Notes: generated by a model not told the origin, from the sequence alone. A stretch of 64,000 nucleotides of DNA from Paraglaciecola sp. 20A4 (GCF_011378905.1 NZ_WTPY01000003.1:186001-250000); one strand, 5' to 3'. Shown: positions 37,626 to 47,418, counted from the first letter of the stretch. Translations and numbers: made by a program.

Positions 37626-38420
37626 CTACTGAAGCATGGCATGTGCACTATGGGATGTTGCATGCAGTAATGCACTATTTTGGCTAACTAACAAACCTGA
37701 ATCATTAGCGGATTCAATATTGCTCATCAGTTGCAATTGAGGAATATCCAGCAAAGTGACTTGACGACGCTGCACGTCGATTAGTCCTTGTTGTTGCATA
37801 TTGGTCAGCAATCGACTGATCGTTTCAATAGCCATACCAAGATAGTTAGCAATATCAATGCGCGTCATACTCAAGGTTAATTGATGACTGGATAAACCGC
37901 GTTCTGCCAAGCGCGCAGATAAATCAAGCAAGAAGGCTGCAAGGCGTTGCGAAGATGTCATGCAATGAAAACTCATTGTTTGTTGTTGTTGTACCAATAG
38001 ACTTTTGCTCATATTGGATAGCAATTGCTGACGACCTAACTCAGAACTGGCTAATAAGGCATTTACAGAGTTCAAACTGATGTAACACACGCTGCTCGTT
38101 TCAAGAAAGGTAATCGTTTGAGCATGTTTGCGCTGAGCAAAGCCATCTGCACCAATCAAATCACCTGGAAAACAAAATTCAACAATTTGCTCTTCAGCGT
38201 TTACCGAAGAGATGCACGCTTTAGCAGAACCAGAACGCATGATGTACAACGCATTAAATGCGTCACCAGCGCAAAACAATTTATCACCACGATGATATAT
38301 TTTATGGGTCAAAACAGGAATATTGTTCTTATAACCAATTTGCTCGGCGTTTTCCGTGCAGTTTCTTGATAGAGCGCAATGTTCGCATGTAGGGCTTTGT
38401 TTAGAATGTGCTTGAGTCAT
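37626..38420 (-). CDS. fnr: FNR-type oxygen-responsive transcription factor
   Basis: The 264-residue Crp/Fnr protein carries the N-terminal cluster cysteines in CEHCALSRNC and a fourth in TSSVCYISL, matching Cys20, Cys23, Cys29 and Cys122 of E. coli FNR. All ligands for an oxygen-labile [4Fe-4S] cluster are present. The recognition helix contains ETISRL, whose Glu, Ser and Arg read TTGAT half-sites. It should dimerise and act when oxygen is low. Matching boxes are found at 6274, 6354, 12583 and 50315. The gene is not in the ccoS-fnr-uspE context common in relatives. It has an extra C-terminal tail after the HTH. Confidence 0.92.
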   Translation of the reverse strand: MTQAHSKQSPTCEHCALSRNCTENAEQIGYKNNIPVLTHKIYHRGDKLFCAGDAFNALYIMRSGSAKACISSVNAEEQIVEFCFPGDLIGADGFAQRKHAQTITFLETSSVCYISLNSVNALLASSELGRQQLLSNMSKSLLVQQQQTMSFHCMTSSQRLAAFLLDLSARLAERGLSSHQLTLSMTRIDIANYLGMAIETISRLLTNMQQQGLIDVQRRQVTLLDIPQLQLMSNIESANDSGLLVSQNSALLHATSHSAHAMLQ

Positions 38421-38675
38421 GCTGGTATCCTTTTGGGCTGAAAGAAAAAGCGTGCGTTACTTTTCAGTATAATAGCCAACACCACCTATCATGAGATATG
38501 CGGTGTTGTGCGTAAAATATTTCGGTTTATACCTACAGATAGAAATGCACCAGTCTAGCGTAGAGCTAACAAGTTTATTTTTGTATTCGAATGGATGGAC
38601 TTAACAGGCGGGTAAAGCGAAGAATTCGCAGTCCCCTCCTACCTTTGTTGCTTAACGAAAACGCTATATTTCTAG

Positions 38676-39995
38676 TTAAGAATGAAGCTGCTTAGGCAAT
38701 TGATACATATTATTGGTTTGCTCCCAAGGGGCATGTTCACGCAGATTTTGTAACATTGACTTAGTCACCAACACGATACCATTAGGGCTGATACGGAATC
38801 CCCTAGCACGGTCTTGGTCGTGATCAATGCCTATTTTCATCCCACTTGGAATAGTACAGCCCTGTGCAATAATGGCCCTATTGATATCGACATTTCGGCC
38901 TATTTCTACGTTGGGTAAAATAACGGATTCTTTTATCGAACTGTATGAATGCACACGCACATCAAAAAACAACAGTGAACGGTCGATAGTTGCACCCGAA
39001 ATAATGCACCCCCCAGACACCATAGAATCAGTGGCACTTCCTCTGCGGTTCTCATTGTTAAAGACAAATTTAGCGGGTGGCGATTGTTTTTGGTATGTCC
39101 ATATAGGCCAAGAATCATCATAAATATCGAGCTTAGGCGTCACTTCGATGAGATCGATATTGGCTTGCCAAAATGCATCCAACGTACCCACGTCTTTCCA
39201 ATAAGGACGCGTTTGTGTAACCGTATCTCTAAAACGGAAGGTATGCACTTCGCAGTTCGCAATACATTGAGGCACGATGTCATGACCAAAATCATGCTTC
39301 GAGTCCAATATTTGCGCATCTTTTTGCAACTCGTTAATCAGAAAGTCAGTATTGAATACATATATTCCCATTGACGCTAGCGCCATAGAAGGGTCATCTG
39401 GTAATGCACTAGGATCGGCGGGTTTTTCTCGGAAATTCATCACACGACCAGTTTCGTCTACTTCCATGACCCCAAACGCATTTGCGGCTTCACTGATGGG
39501 AACTTCTATTCCGCCGATGGTTAAATCAGCCCCACTTTGCACATGCTGAGCCAGCATATCGGCATAATCCATTTTATAAATATGGTCCCCCGCTAGAACG
39601 AGCACGTATTTTGGCGCTTGCTCTTCTATAAAAGCAATATTTTGAAATAGCGCATCTGCAGTGCCTTGATACCAACTTGTTGAGCATTGTTGCGTGGCGG
39701 GCAATAACTCAACAAATTCACCCATGTCCCGGTTCAAATGACTCCAACCTTGCGATAAATGACGCAATAAGGAGTGCGCTTTATACTGAGTGACAATACC
39801 GATTTGTTTGATCCCTGAATTGACACAATTTGATAATGAGAAATCAATAACTCGAAATTTTCCACCGAAATGCAAGGCTGGCTTAGATTGACTCTCCGTT
39901 AATTCACATAATCGTGTGCCCTTACCCCCAGCGAGCACTAGCGCCAATGTATCTTTTGTCAGCTGACTAACGTACCTAGATGTTGCCGAAACCAT
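38676..39995 (-). CDS. glgC: Glucose-1-phosphate adenylyltransferase
   Basis: The 439-residue protein has the nucleotidyltransferase motif [10 protein letters not shown], the sugar-binding FREKPADP and a left-handed beta-helix C-terminus ([20 protein letters not shown]). It makes ADP-glucose for glycogen synthesis. The ATG at 39995 follows GGAGG with a 7-base spacing; an in-frame ATG further upstream is rejected. No other glg gene is next to it. Confidence 0.93.
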   Translation of the reverse strand: MVSATSRYVSQLTKDTLALVLAGGKGTRLCELTESQSKPALHFGGKFRVIDFSLSNCVNSGIKQIGIVTQYKAHSLLRHLSQGWSHLNRDMGEFVELLPATQQCSTSWYQGTADALFQNIAFIEEQAPKYVLVLAGDHIYKMDYADMLAQHVQSGADLTIGGIEVPISEAANAFGVMEVDETGRVMNFREKPADPSALPDDPSMALASMGIYVFNTDFLINELQKDAQILDSKHDFGHDIVPQCIANCEVHTFRFRDTVTQTRPYWKDVGTLDAFWQANIDLIEVTPKLDIYDDSWPIWTYQKQSPPAKFVFNNENRRGSATDSMVSGGCIISGATIDRSLLFFDVRVHSYSSIKESVILPNVEIGRNVDINRAIIAQGCTIPSGMKIGIDHDQDRARGFRISPNGIVLVTKSMLQNLREHAPWEQTNNMYQLPKQLHS

Positions 39996-40546
39996 ATACC
40001 GACCTCCTGTATCGTTGATAAAACCCATCATTGATAAGTTAAGGATTAAATTTTTAAACTATTTAGTAGGTGCTTAAACACTAAGATATCATTCAGGTTA
40101 ATCGAAAAATTGACCTCTATCATCAAATTGGCTATTTGATCAAAGACCTGACTACTACGCGTATAAAAATGAGTATATCCAGATAAATTTATTTACCCAA
40201 TAGCTGATTCAAGGGTTACCTTTTACACAAAATGAAATCTGGCGTTATGTCATTGCTTTTGTGCAATAAATTACGCCTAAAGTTGAAGAGATAAAATGTA
40301 AAAAAAGATTACAATTAGAGATTATTACTGAGTTGTATGGTTGCTAGTAAATCTACTTCAATTCCCTATTTGACTTAGGTTTTATCCAACGCACGTTGAA
40401 TAGCTGGTACCCACCACCTACTGATGCATACAATCTACTAATGCATACAATTAAGGGAAATTATCGCTGCTTAATTTCTACGCTATATCGAGCAGTTATC
40501 AAAAGGAACAAGGCTATAAATGAATACTCGACGATAGGAGCATAAA
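39996..40546. other. Intergenic region before hybrid kinase gene
   Basis: No coding frame was recognised. The sequence is AT-rich and carries a 17-bp tandem duplication at 40418-40451. Confidence 0.35.
40418..40451. repeat. 17-bp tandem duplication
   Basis: CTACTGATGCATACAAT is directly followed by CTACTAATGCATACAAT, differing in one base. It lies about 95 bp before the hybrid kinase start and could affect promoter spacing or be a doubled regulator site. Confidence 0.7.
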
Positions 40547-42754
40547 GTGAATATTCAAAGGATCGTTAAACGTAAAATTAGGCGCTGTTACCTAATCTAT
40601 TTAGCTATTACCCTTGCACTAATAACGCTCCTTTGGTTGTATTTGTATTCATGTGCACAGGAGCAGTCGGATGCACAGCGCCTGTATAATATATCCAGTG
40701 AGCAAACCTCTTTGGTGCATAATATTGCGGTTAGTTTATTGCATTATAACACCCTCGATAACTCGTCAGAAAAGTATACGCTGAAAAGAAAAACCACCGT
40801 TTTAATAAAATTACTTGAAGAAAATCATGCTTACCTCGCTCATGCAATTATACCTAAAACGATCTTTGCTGAGCAAAAGTCCTCATTATACGATCTCTTT
40901 ATCGGAGATGACGTTAACGTTGATACGCTTACCACTACATTCTTTCATTACGCCCAAGATGTTCTGTCGATAAGTCCGACTACAGAAAATGACAATCAGG
41001 GTATCCTACCCGATGCATACTACGGGTTAACTAAACGGTTATCTTTAGCTGAACGGCAACTTGAGCAGAATTTACAGCAAGTTAACCGCAACATGTTCGA
41101 TGTAAGCATCATTGCCAGTATCGTCAGTTTATTTCTGCTTATTATCACCGTAATTGTTATCATTAATCCTATTGAAAAATTACTATTTAGATTTATTGAT
41201 AAATTTGTCAATAACACGAAACACACTCTGCATGTAGAAAGGCTCGCGAGTATGGCAAGTAAGTCTAAATCGCAGTTTTTATCCAATATGAGTCATGAGC
41301 TTCGCTCCCCTATAAGCGGTATGTTTGGTATGGTTGAACTGGCTCAACAAGAGCGCGATCCAACCAAGCAGCACAGTTATTTGCAAAAAGCACAAACAGC
41401 AGGTCATCAGTTGTTATCTTTGGTGGATGGAATTCTCGATATCTCTCGTATCGAAGCAAAAGTATTGACCTTTGAATACATTGATTTTGAGTTAATCAAA
41501 GTGCTAGATAATGTTATCGCTCCGGTCACTTCGAGTGCTGGAAAAAAAGGCTTAGAATTTCATTTCGATTCTCCCAATACGTTACCTGACTTTGTTATGG
41601 GTGACCCCATGCGGTTGTCTCAGGCATTGCGTAACATCCTCAATAATGCGGTTAAATTCACCGAAAATGGACGTATATCAGTTAGTGTCGAATTAGCTGT
41701 AGTCGATAAAAAGTACCTATTACATATATTTGTTAGTGACACGGGTATCGGTATTGAGGAAGACCATCATCATTGGGTATTTGACAAGTTTACCCAAATT
41801 ACAATCGGCGAGAATAGCTCTGTGAGTGGGGCGGGTTTAGGGTTAACAATTGCTAAGGAGTTCGCTGAAGGTATGGGAGGAAGCCTAACGCTTAATAGTG
41901 TCATTGGTAAGGGCAGTACGTTTAAATTATCTGTTCCGCTTGGTAAAAGTAATAAGCACGCAGAACAAATAAACAAATCAAATACCCCTAATAAAACAAT
42001 CAAATTTGCCGTCATTGACGATTTGGAAACAAGCAGATTATATATTTCCAGTATTCTACGTACCGAAAATTTCGAAGTAGATGTATTTGGATCAGCTAGC
42101 AAATTTCTATTGCAGAAAGACGCGATTCTCGACTATGCAGGCCTGATCATCGATATTCATATGCCTGGCTTTAACGGTTACGAATTGGCCGAAACTGTAC
42201 AAGCTATGTTTGATAAAAGCACCCCTCCCTTTATCTTTGTTTCAGCGTCTCCCGAGTCAATCAATCAGGAAAAGATCAAGTTTGTCGACATCTGGCAAGC
42301 GTTTGCGAAACCACTAGATAAAAATCTCTTTATCGATTCAATCCGTATATTAGCTAGCAAAAATATTTTAAAAACCCAAGCGTTTAAGCCTGCGAAAGTG
42401 TTGTTGGTAGAAGATGAACCAATAAATGCAGAGATCGTTAAAACCATGTTAGAAAGCAGTGGGCATGAGGTCGAAGTTGCAGGAACAGGTTTGTTAGCGA
42501 TTGAATTAGCGACTACCCAAAAATTCGATTTAATCTTAATGGATATTAACTTACCAGATATAAGTGGGATTGAAACTACACGTATTATCAGAGCGAAAGG
42601 CGTTGAGGCCGAAATTGTTGCGCTCACTGGTAACGCTTACGAAGAAGACAAGCTAAGAACGAAAGAGGCAGGCATGTCTTATCACCTAGTTAAGCCTGTT
42701 ATGTATCATGAGTTAAATAACGTGATAAAGCTGGCGCTACGCGCGCCAGAATAA
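40547..42754 (+). CDS. Hybrid sensor histidine kinase with two receivers
   Basis: The 735-residue protein has TM1 at about 15-33, a 150-residue periplasmic sensor and TM2 at about 184-204. A HisKA domain (FLSNMSHELRSPISG) and HATPase domain (LRNILNNAVKFT, DTGIGI, GAGLGLTIAKEF) follow. Two receivers end the protein: the first with acceptor Asp in IIDIHMPGFNG and Lys in FAKPL, the second with VEDEPINAEI, MDINLPDISG and VKPV. It has no Hpt domain, so a separate phosphotransfer protein is expected. The start is GTG, preceded by AGGAG. The sensed signal is unknown; the sensor resembles no domain I can name. Confidence 0.9.
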   Translation: MNIQRIVKRKIRRCYLIYLAITLALITLLWLYLYSCAQEQSDAQRLYNISSEQTSLVHNIAVSLLHYNTLDNSSEKYTLKRKTTVLIKLLEENHAYLAHAIIPKTIFAEQKSSLYDLFIGDDVNVDTLTTTFFHYAQDVLSISPTTENDNQGILPDAYYGLTKRLSLAERQLEQNLQQVNRNMFDVSIIASIVSLFLLIITVIVIINPIEKLLFRFIDKFVNNTKHTLHVERLASMASKSKSQFLSNMSHELRSPISGMFGMVELAQQERDPTKQHSYLQKAQTAGHQLLSLVDGILDISRIEAKVLTFEYIDFELIKVLDNVIAPVTSSAGKKGLEFHFDSPNTLPDFVMGDPMRLSQALRNILNNAVKFTENGRISVSVELAVVDKKYLLHIFVSDTGIGIEEDHHHWVFDKFTQITIGENSSVSGAGLGLTIAKEFAEGMGGSLTLNSVIGKGSTFKLSVPLGKSNKHAEQINKSNTPNKTIKFAVIDDLETSRLYISSILRTENFEVDVFGSASKFLLQKDAILDYAGLIIDIHMPGFNGYELAETVQAMFDKSTPPFIFVSASPESINQEKIKFVDIWQAFAKPLDKNLFIDSIRILASKNILKTQAFKPAKVLLVEDEPINAEIVKTMLESSGHEVEVAGTGLLAIELATTQKFDLILMDINLPDISGIETTRIIRAKGVEAEIVALTGNAYEEDKLRTKEAGMSYHLVKPVMYHELNNVIKLALRAPE

Positions 42755-42772
42755 TTAACGCTATATTCAACA

Positions 42773-43768
42773 TTATAACCAGTTAGTTAATTTAACACCT
42801 ATACCTAAACGCTCTGTGTGGTGATTATAATATATTAAGCTTTCTCCGTAGCCATTGAAGTACTCAATATAGCCCCGCAAATGATTGGTAATTGGAAACG
42901 TCCAACCCAACTGAATAGCCCCGCGATTTTCACTTCTAAAGTTGTTTCTAAATATTAGCTCAAGAGTTTGGTGGTCCGAAATATTCCATAACCCCCCGAT
43001 TTCACCATACCCCATATAGCGCTCAATAAATGGGTTATCATCGCCGCTTGAATCATCTGGCGTTATTTTCTGATCTTCTGGGATCCGCCACCACGCACGC
43101 AAGCCCCAGGTGACATTGGCATTTTGCGCAAACGCTACACCGCCTATGATTCGATTCCAACTGCGAGATAAATCTCCAGTTTGGCCATTAGACTGGTGAT
43201 TTAATGAAACATACGTTTGTTCGATTGGCAGACCAAGAAGTGACCATGTGCGACTATAATTAAAGATAATTTCCGGTTCGTAATTGGTTTCTCTAAAGGG
43301 AGCAGATATCTCACCGTTATAGGCCTGCCAATAACTGACCGCAGTAAAGGCAACCTGAACATCTAGCCCTTCCCACATCAGGTTTTCGACCGCCAAATAC
43401 TTTAGCGATATTTGAAATTTTGCTTCTGTATCTTGATACTTTTCGGCCTTTGGATCCCCGACATAAGGACGCTTACTGATATTGGCAAACGTAATCGGTA
43501 GAAGGTAATTGGGCTTGTGGGGTAATAATGCAAAAGGATTCAATGATGCACGTTGTTCGAGGCGGTCCCTTTTACGCACTCTGTTATCAGCGCTACTTGA
43601 ACAAATTTCACGTAACTCGCCTAAAGTAGTGCTGTCGGCAGACAGCTCAATTTGTTTTAGCATGCACTGCTCAATTGTTTTTTGACCTGTTGCCAACTGT
43701 TGGGCGGCGGTGTCTACTGCTATGCATGCGAGCGCGCATGAAAATGTATAATTTATGATTGGTTGCAC
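42773..43768 (-). CDS. pldA: Outer membrane phospholipase A1
   Basis: The 331-residue protein has an N-terminal signal sequence and the PldA active-site region LNHQSNGQTGDLSRSWNR, which aligns with the E. coli stretch containing His142, Ser144 and Asn156. It ends in a beta strand with terminal WL. OMPLA dimerises in the presence of calcium and cleaves phospholipids that reach the outer leaflet when the membrane is damaged. It lies between a hybrid kinase and the ompA gene and seems to be a single-gene unit. Confidence 0.9.
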   Translation of the reverse strand: MQPIINYTFSCALACIAVDTAAQQLATGQKTIEQCMLKQIELSADSTTLGELREICSSSADNRVRKRDRLEQRASLNPFALLPHKPNYLLPITFANISKRPYVGDPKAEKYQDTEAKFQISLKYLAVENLMWEGLDVQVAFTAVSYWQAYNGEISAPFRETNYEPEIIFNYSRTWSLLGLPIEQTYVSLNHQSNGQTGDLSRSWNRIIGGVAFAQNANVTWGLRAWWRIPEDQKITPDDSSGDDNPFIERYMGYGEIGGLWNISDHQTLELIFRNNFRSENRGAIQLGWTFPITNHLRGYIEYFNGYGESLIYYNHHTERLGIGVKLTNWL

Positions 43769-43868
43769 ATGAAATACCTGAGTAAAGTTATCTTCCTAAA
43801 ATCATTCTTTTGCAGGTATCACCTGCTAGTCCCAGTGTTCAGCATAATTTAGCGTGAATATTATGCCA

Positions 43869-43892
43869 TAAAAAAAGCACTCATATGAGTGC
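43869..43892 (-). terminator. Rho-independent terminator of ompA
   Basis: GCACTCATATGAGTGC is a perfect palindrome, followed on the minus strand by a run of T. It lies about 60 bases beyond the ompA stop. Confidence 0.78.
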
Positions 43893-43952
43893 CTTGGTTC
43901 AGAACATTCTATTCGCCTTCACTGATAAATGCAGTAAAGGCGAACAAAGTGA

Positions 43953-45053
43953 CTATTTTGTGACCGCTATTTTTACCGTTGCCGTAACATACGCTTCGAT
44001 ACGACGGTTTTTCTGATTGGCTTGAGGTGTATTAGCGTTATCTAATAACTTCGTTTCTCCATAACCAACCGCTTCTAGACGTGAGCCTTCAATGGTGTAT
44101 TTTTCCATCAAATATTCACGTACTGCATTTGCACGTTCAACAGACAACTTCATGTTGTATTCGTCGGTGCCAGGTGCAGACGCATAACCTTCAATAACCG
44201 CATCTGTACTGCCATAACGACGCATAAATTCAACAAAACTTTCAACACTGGCCACGTCAATGTTCTTAACCTTACTCGAGTTATTATCGAACAGGATTTT
44301 CAAAGACATAGTTAACGACTCTTCAGTAAAAATACTGCAGCCCTTAGCATCAACTTTATCGTTCAACGGTGTATTGGCACACTGGTCCATTGTGTCAGCT
44401 ACACCATCGTTATCACTATCGATGGTGCTAAGCGCACAGCCATTAGAATTTACCGCTACCCCATAAGGCGTGTTCGGGCAAAGATCGCGTTGGTCGATAA
44501 CACCATCTTTATCTGCATCTTTGCTCATGTTTTGAGAACCTGAATGACCAAAGCTATAAGCGACACCTAATTTTGCACTGTATTCAGGGTTGCCTTGACC
44601 GAAGTCATAATAACCAGCAAGCTCAGTGACTACTTTCCATTTATCATTTAACTTCCAGTGAGCTCCTAAGCCTAAATCAGCCATGCGATAACTTTCATCC
44701 AAACGTTGGTTTTTCAAACCACCAAAGATGTAATAGTTACTTTGATCAATAAAATAAAGGGCATCTACACCAATACGTTCGCCGCTAATATTACCGCTGC
44801 CACGTTCGGCATCTAGATCAAGTTTAGCGAATTCAAAACGAAAACCCCAATCAGGATTAAGCTTCATACCAATTTCTGCGCCCCAACCCATACCGCTGTC
44901 GTAAGCAGTATTAGGTTCGAATTTCTCTGGATATGCAGAGTAATACTCACCAAACAGGGCACCCCAGATTTCTTTGTCTGATGATTCTTGAGCATTGGCA
45001 AACGAACCTATGAAAGCAAGCGATACAGCGAGAGCGAGTGTGTGTTTCTTCAT
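43953..45053 (-). CDS. OmpA family outer membrane protein with TSP3-like repeats
   Basis: The 366-residue protein has a signal peptide (residues 1-21, SFANAQ). An eight-stranded beta barrel of about 160 residues follows, then a calcium-binding thrombospondin type 3-like hinge (DADKDGVIDQRD, DSDNDGVADTMD). The C-terminal OmpA domain binds peptidoglycan (IEGYASAPGTDEYNMKLS, VEAVGYGET-like segment). It ties the outer membrane to the cell wall. The ATG at 45053 is chosen because GGAG lies 6 bases upstream. Its promoter at 45131-45161 matches those of the ECF sigma operon, so it is probably an envelope-stress target. Confidence 0.9.
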   Translation of the reverse strand: MKKHTLALAVSLAFIGSFANAQESSDKEIWGALFGEYYSAYPEKFEPNTAYDSGMGWGAEIGMKLNPDWGFRFEFAKLDLDAERGSGNISGERIGVDALYFIDQSNYYIFGGLKNQRLDESYRMADLGLGAHWKLNDKWKVVTELAGYYDFGQGNPEYSAKLGVAYSFGHSGSQNMSKDADKDGVIDQRDLCPNTPYGVAVNSNGCALSTIDSDNDGVADTMDQCANTPLNDKVDAKGCSIFTEESLTMSLKILFDNNSSKVKNIDVASVESFVEFMRRYGSTDAVIEGYASAPGTDEYNMKLSVERANAVREYLMEKYTIEGSRLEAVGYGETKLLDNANTPQANQKNRRIEAYVTATVKIAVTK

Positions 45054-45130
45054 TTTATTCTCCATTAAATATTTATAATTTTTATAATATTGGCGCTTAA
45101 CGCGAGAGCATGTAAGCGGGTAATTTCATC

Positions 45131-45161
45131 AATAGACGAGACGACATCAAAATTAGTCACA
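45131..45161 (-). promoter_or_regulatory. ECF-type promoter of ompA
   Basis: On the minus strand TGTGACT is followed after exactly 16 bases by CGTCTATT. The same pair and spacing occur at three other promoters in this cluster. Confidence 0.72.
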
Positions 45162-45374
45162 TTACTTTTGTTTATTTTTCCCGGGCAGTAAGTTTCTAAA
45201 TGGAACCAAGGCGCCAATGACTATCCCTATCAATAATGTGCTTAGAATAAGGAGTAAGCGAGGCATTGAAAAATCCCAAAATAGAAAGCTTACATAATCT
45301 AATTGCATATTTTGCAGGACGAAAATTACAAACAAAACAGCTAATGTCAGATAAGCATATTGTCTTTTAGTCAT
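45162..45374 (-). CDS. LapA family (DUF1049) small membrane protein
   Basis: The 70-residue protein has two membrane segments (about 8-24 and 38-58) and the NMQLDYVSFLFWDFSMPRLL pattern of LapA/DUF1049 proteins. E. coli LapA acts in lipopolysaccharide assembly control with LapB, but this short stand-alone form has no LapB neighbour. An ECF-type promoter at 45430-45460 precedes it, pointing to a role in envelope stress. Confidence 0.82.
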   Translation of the reverse strand: MTKRQYAYLTLAVLFVIFVLQNMQLDYVSFLFWDFSMPRLLLILSTLLIGIVIGALVPFRNLLPGKNKQK

Positions 45375-45429
45375 TGGTTACTCCTTCGATAAACGCGCAC
45401 ATTTATGCACTCACATAACGTTATTAATG

Positions 45430-45460
45430 AATAGACGTTAGGTGTTTTGATAAAGTCACA
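45430..45460 (-). promoter_or_regulatory. ECF-type promoter of lapA-like gene
   Basis: On the minus strand TGTGACT-N16-CGTCTATT, identical in both elements to the ompA promoter. It lies about 60-85 bp before the small membrane protein gene. Confidence 0.72.
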
Positions 45461-45508
45461 TTATTAAGAGTATTTAGGTGATTAATTCTGTTGAGATGAT
45501 TTGACAGG

Positions 45509-46036
45509 CTAAAGAGATACTTCTGATTTTACTTTATCTAGGGCTCGGTAGTAGCGCATTTTACTGGCACTTAGGGCTAAACCTAATTGCGCACTAATTT
45601 CTTCAAAAGAACATTCCAACACGGCTTTCATTACCACTATTTCCCTGTCTACAGCATCGAGACTCGCCAACATCTGCTCGGTTGCACCAAGATCTAGCTC
45701 TTCTTCTGTTTCGGGTTCTTCCTGATTTAATAGATGACTAATGTCGTCGACTCGCTTCTTTTCACGTAATACGTCCATGGCCGTATTACGTGCAATGGTA
45801 ACAACCCACGGGAAGAATTTATCGTGATCTTTGAGTTGCTCTAATTTATGCCACGCAGTCATAAACGTATCTTGCAAAACATCATCCACTAAAGAGGAGT
45901 TGTAGGATACTTTCGCTGCAATATACGCAGCAATTTTTGCTTGATAGCGGCCATATAATTTCGCAAACGCCAACGATGCATCGCCGCGGCGCTGCAAAGT
46001 ACGTTTAACTAATTGAATATCCGTTAAGTGCTGCAA
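45509..46036 (-). CDS. ECF-type RNA polymerase sigma factor
   Basis: The 175-residue protein has sigma70 region 2 (DDVLQDTFMTAWHKLEQL then FFPWVVTIARNTAMDVLR) and region 4 (LDAVDREIVVMKAVLECSFE, then a helix-turn-helix). It lacks regions 1 and 3, as ECF sigma factors do. No anti-sigma gene follows; instead a MscS channel and a small membrane protein lie upstream in the same operon. Four promoters in 45-47.4 kb with TGTGACT-N16-CGTC, one of them driving this operon, are its probable targets. Mechanical or osmotic stress is a possible signal, but this is inference. Confidence 0.9.
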   Translation of the reverse strand: MQHLTDIQLVKRTLQRRGDASLAFAKLYGRYQAKIAAYIAAKVSYNSSLVDDVLQDTFMTAWHKLEQLKDHDKFFPWVVTIARNTAMDVLREKKRVDDISHLLNQEEPETEEELDLGATEQMLASLDAVDREIVVMKAVLECSFEEISAQLGLALSASKMRYYRALDKVKSEVSL

Positions 46037-46059
46037 ATCAGTCAGACCTTACATTATTG

Positions 46060-46890
46060 CTAATGTATGGTCAGGCCGTCTAAGAATGATTTATTATCGA
46101 TGACTTTTAATGTTTCATCACCGGCACGTATAATCGTTACCACAGCAGTGATTTCTACAATTTCCCCTTTTATACCGTCTTTAGTGGTAACGGTATCCCC
46201 TACTTTCACGGTATCTGATACGTATAAAGAATAAATAATATTTTGCGAAGCTTCGCGGCTACCCAGACCCAAGGATATGGCCGTGCCTACCCCGAGCGTT
46301 GCCAGTGCGATCGCTATGATAGTATCGAGCAACACCGTATCGATATCTAGCTGATTGATGGTCAAAGACAGCGTTAGAATCGCAACCAAGCCATAGGCGG
46401 CCTTCGATAGCGGGCGAGCGAAATCAAAATCTGCCGCTTTGGCTGCATTAAAAATAGCATTTTTAATCAAATTAGCCGCAGCAAGACCGAATAGTAAAAT
46501 AAGTGTCGCAGCAATAATTTTCGGAATGAAACGTAGAAACTGATCCATTGTTTCACCGAGCTGTGATAGCCCCAGAGAGTCAGCAGCGGTCACAATAAAT
46601 ATAAGAAAGGTTATCCAGAAAATAAGCATAGCTAGGGTACTTGAAACCGAAACTTGGCTACCGAATTTAGAAAGTTGCTGATCAATTCCCGTTGCTTGAG
46701 ATAGCTTATCGAGCCCTATTTTCTTGAGTATGGCAAATACTGCAAAACGTAATACTCGCGATATAAAATAACCTACCAGCAAGATGATGAGTGCGGCAAA
46801 GAGTGAGGGTATAAATGCGGCAATTTCGGCTAATAAGGTAGCAAGCGAACCCGACACCGCTTCAAACCAAATACTGATGTTTTCTTTCAT
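46060..46890 (-). CDS. MscS-type mechanosensitive channel
   Basis: The 276-residue protein has several N-terminal membrane segments, the pore-like helix region LATLGVGTAISLGLG and the cytosolic MscS beta domain (VGDTVTTKDGIKGEIVEI). It is close to the conserved TM helix (YnaI/DUF-like) small MscS group. Such channels open under membrane tension to release solutes. Its start overlaps the stop of the upstream small gene by 4 bp (ATGA) and the sigma factor gene follows 23 bp later, so all three are one operon. Confidence 0.87.
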   Translation of the reverse strand: MKENISIWFEAVSGSLATLLAEIAAFIPSLFAALIILLVGYFISRVLRFAVFAILKKIGLDKLSQATGIDQQLSKFGSQVSVSSTLAMLIFWITFLIFIVTAADSLGLSQLGETMDQFLRFIPKIIAATLILLFGLAAANLIKNAIFNAAKAADFDFARPLSKAAYGLVAILTLSLTINQLDIDTVLLDTIIAIALATLGVGTAISLGLGSREASQNIIYSLYVSDTVKVGDTVTTKDGIKGEIVEITAVVTIIRAGDETLKVIDNKSFLDGLTIH

Positions 46891-47120
46891 TGGGGTTTAA
46901 CCTTTTTCTTTAAGAGTTTTTTACTGTGGCTCATCATCAAAGGAGCAAATAGAGTCAACAGCATAGAAAAAACACCGTGCACACCCAGACGAACGATTTC
47001 TTTAGATTTATCTTGTTTAGATACTTTTGCAGCAAGTGCCTCTGGTTCTGGGAGAACCTGATTCGACAGTACTTCCTCAGCGAGTTTTCGCTCAAATTCC
47101 TGATAATTCTCTTTATTCAT
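46887..47120 (-). CDS. Small protein of unknown function in the ECF operon
   Basis: The 77-residue protein starts at ATG 47120, with AGGAG 8 bases upstream. It has a charged N-terminus, one hydrophobic segment (about residues 48-64, GVFSMLLTLFAPLM) and a Lys-rich tail KKLLKKKVKPQ. I do not recognise a family. It is the first gene of the operon with mscS and the sigma factor. With one membrane segment and its position it might hold the sigma factor or channel at the membrane, which is speculation. Confidence 0.7.
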   Translation of the reverse strand: MNKENYQEFERKLAEEVLSNQVLPEPEALAAKVSKQDKSKEIVRLGVHGVFSMLLTLFAPLMMSHSKKLLKKKVKPQ

Positions 47121-47199
47121 GTATTTTCTCCTATTGGAAATAGCATGCTGATAAGTGTTCCCATCAAAATGGATGCTCTGCTTTGACAATGACTTAAAT

Positions 47200-47230
47200 A
47201 CTGGACGGCCAACGTGTCAAAAAAGTCACA
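47200..47230 (-). promoter_or_regulatory. ECF-type promoter of the small protein-mscS-sigma operon
   Basis: On the minus strand TGTGACT-N16-CGTCCAGT. The -35 element and the spacing equal those of the other three sites. It would make the sigma factor autoregulated. Confidence 0.72.
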
Positions 47231-47297
47231 TTATTAACGGTAATATTTTTTAAATCGTTACTCATTAATAAAATAACGTGAATAAGAATGAATAATG

Positions 47298-47324
47298 TGT
47301 GACTTTCTATTCCTTAATCACGTC
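47298..47324 (+). promoter_or_regulatory. ECF-type promoter of the DUF21 gene
   Basis: On the plus strand TGTGACT-N16-CGTC, followed by TTAAC. It lies 95 bp before the DUF21 gene and only about 70 bp from the divergent operon promoter. Confidence 0.7.
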
Positions 47325-47418
47325 TTAACTTTGCAATGTAGGAATGCATGCAAGATAGATTCTTTTTTCGAATATATAATAAAATTAAAAGCTTAGCTTC
47401 TTACTTACGAGAAATAAC

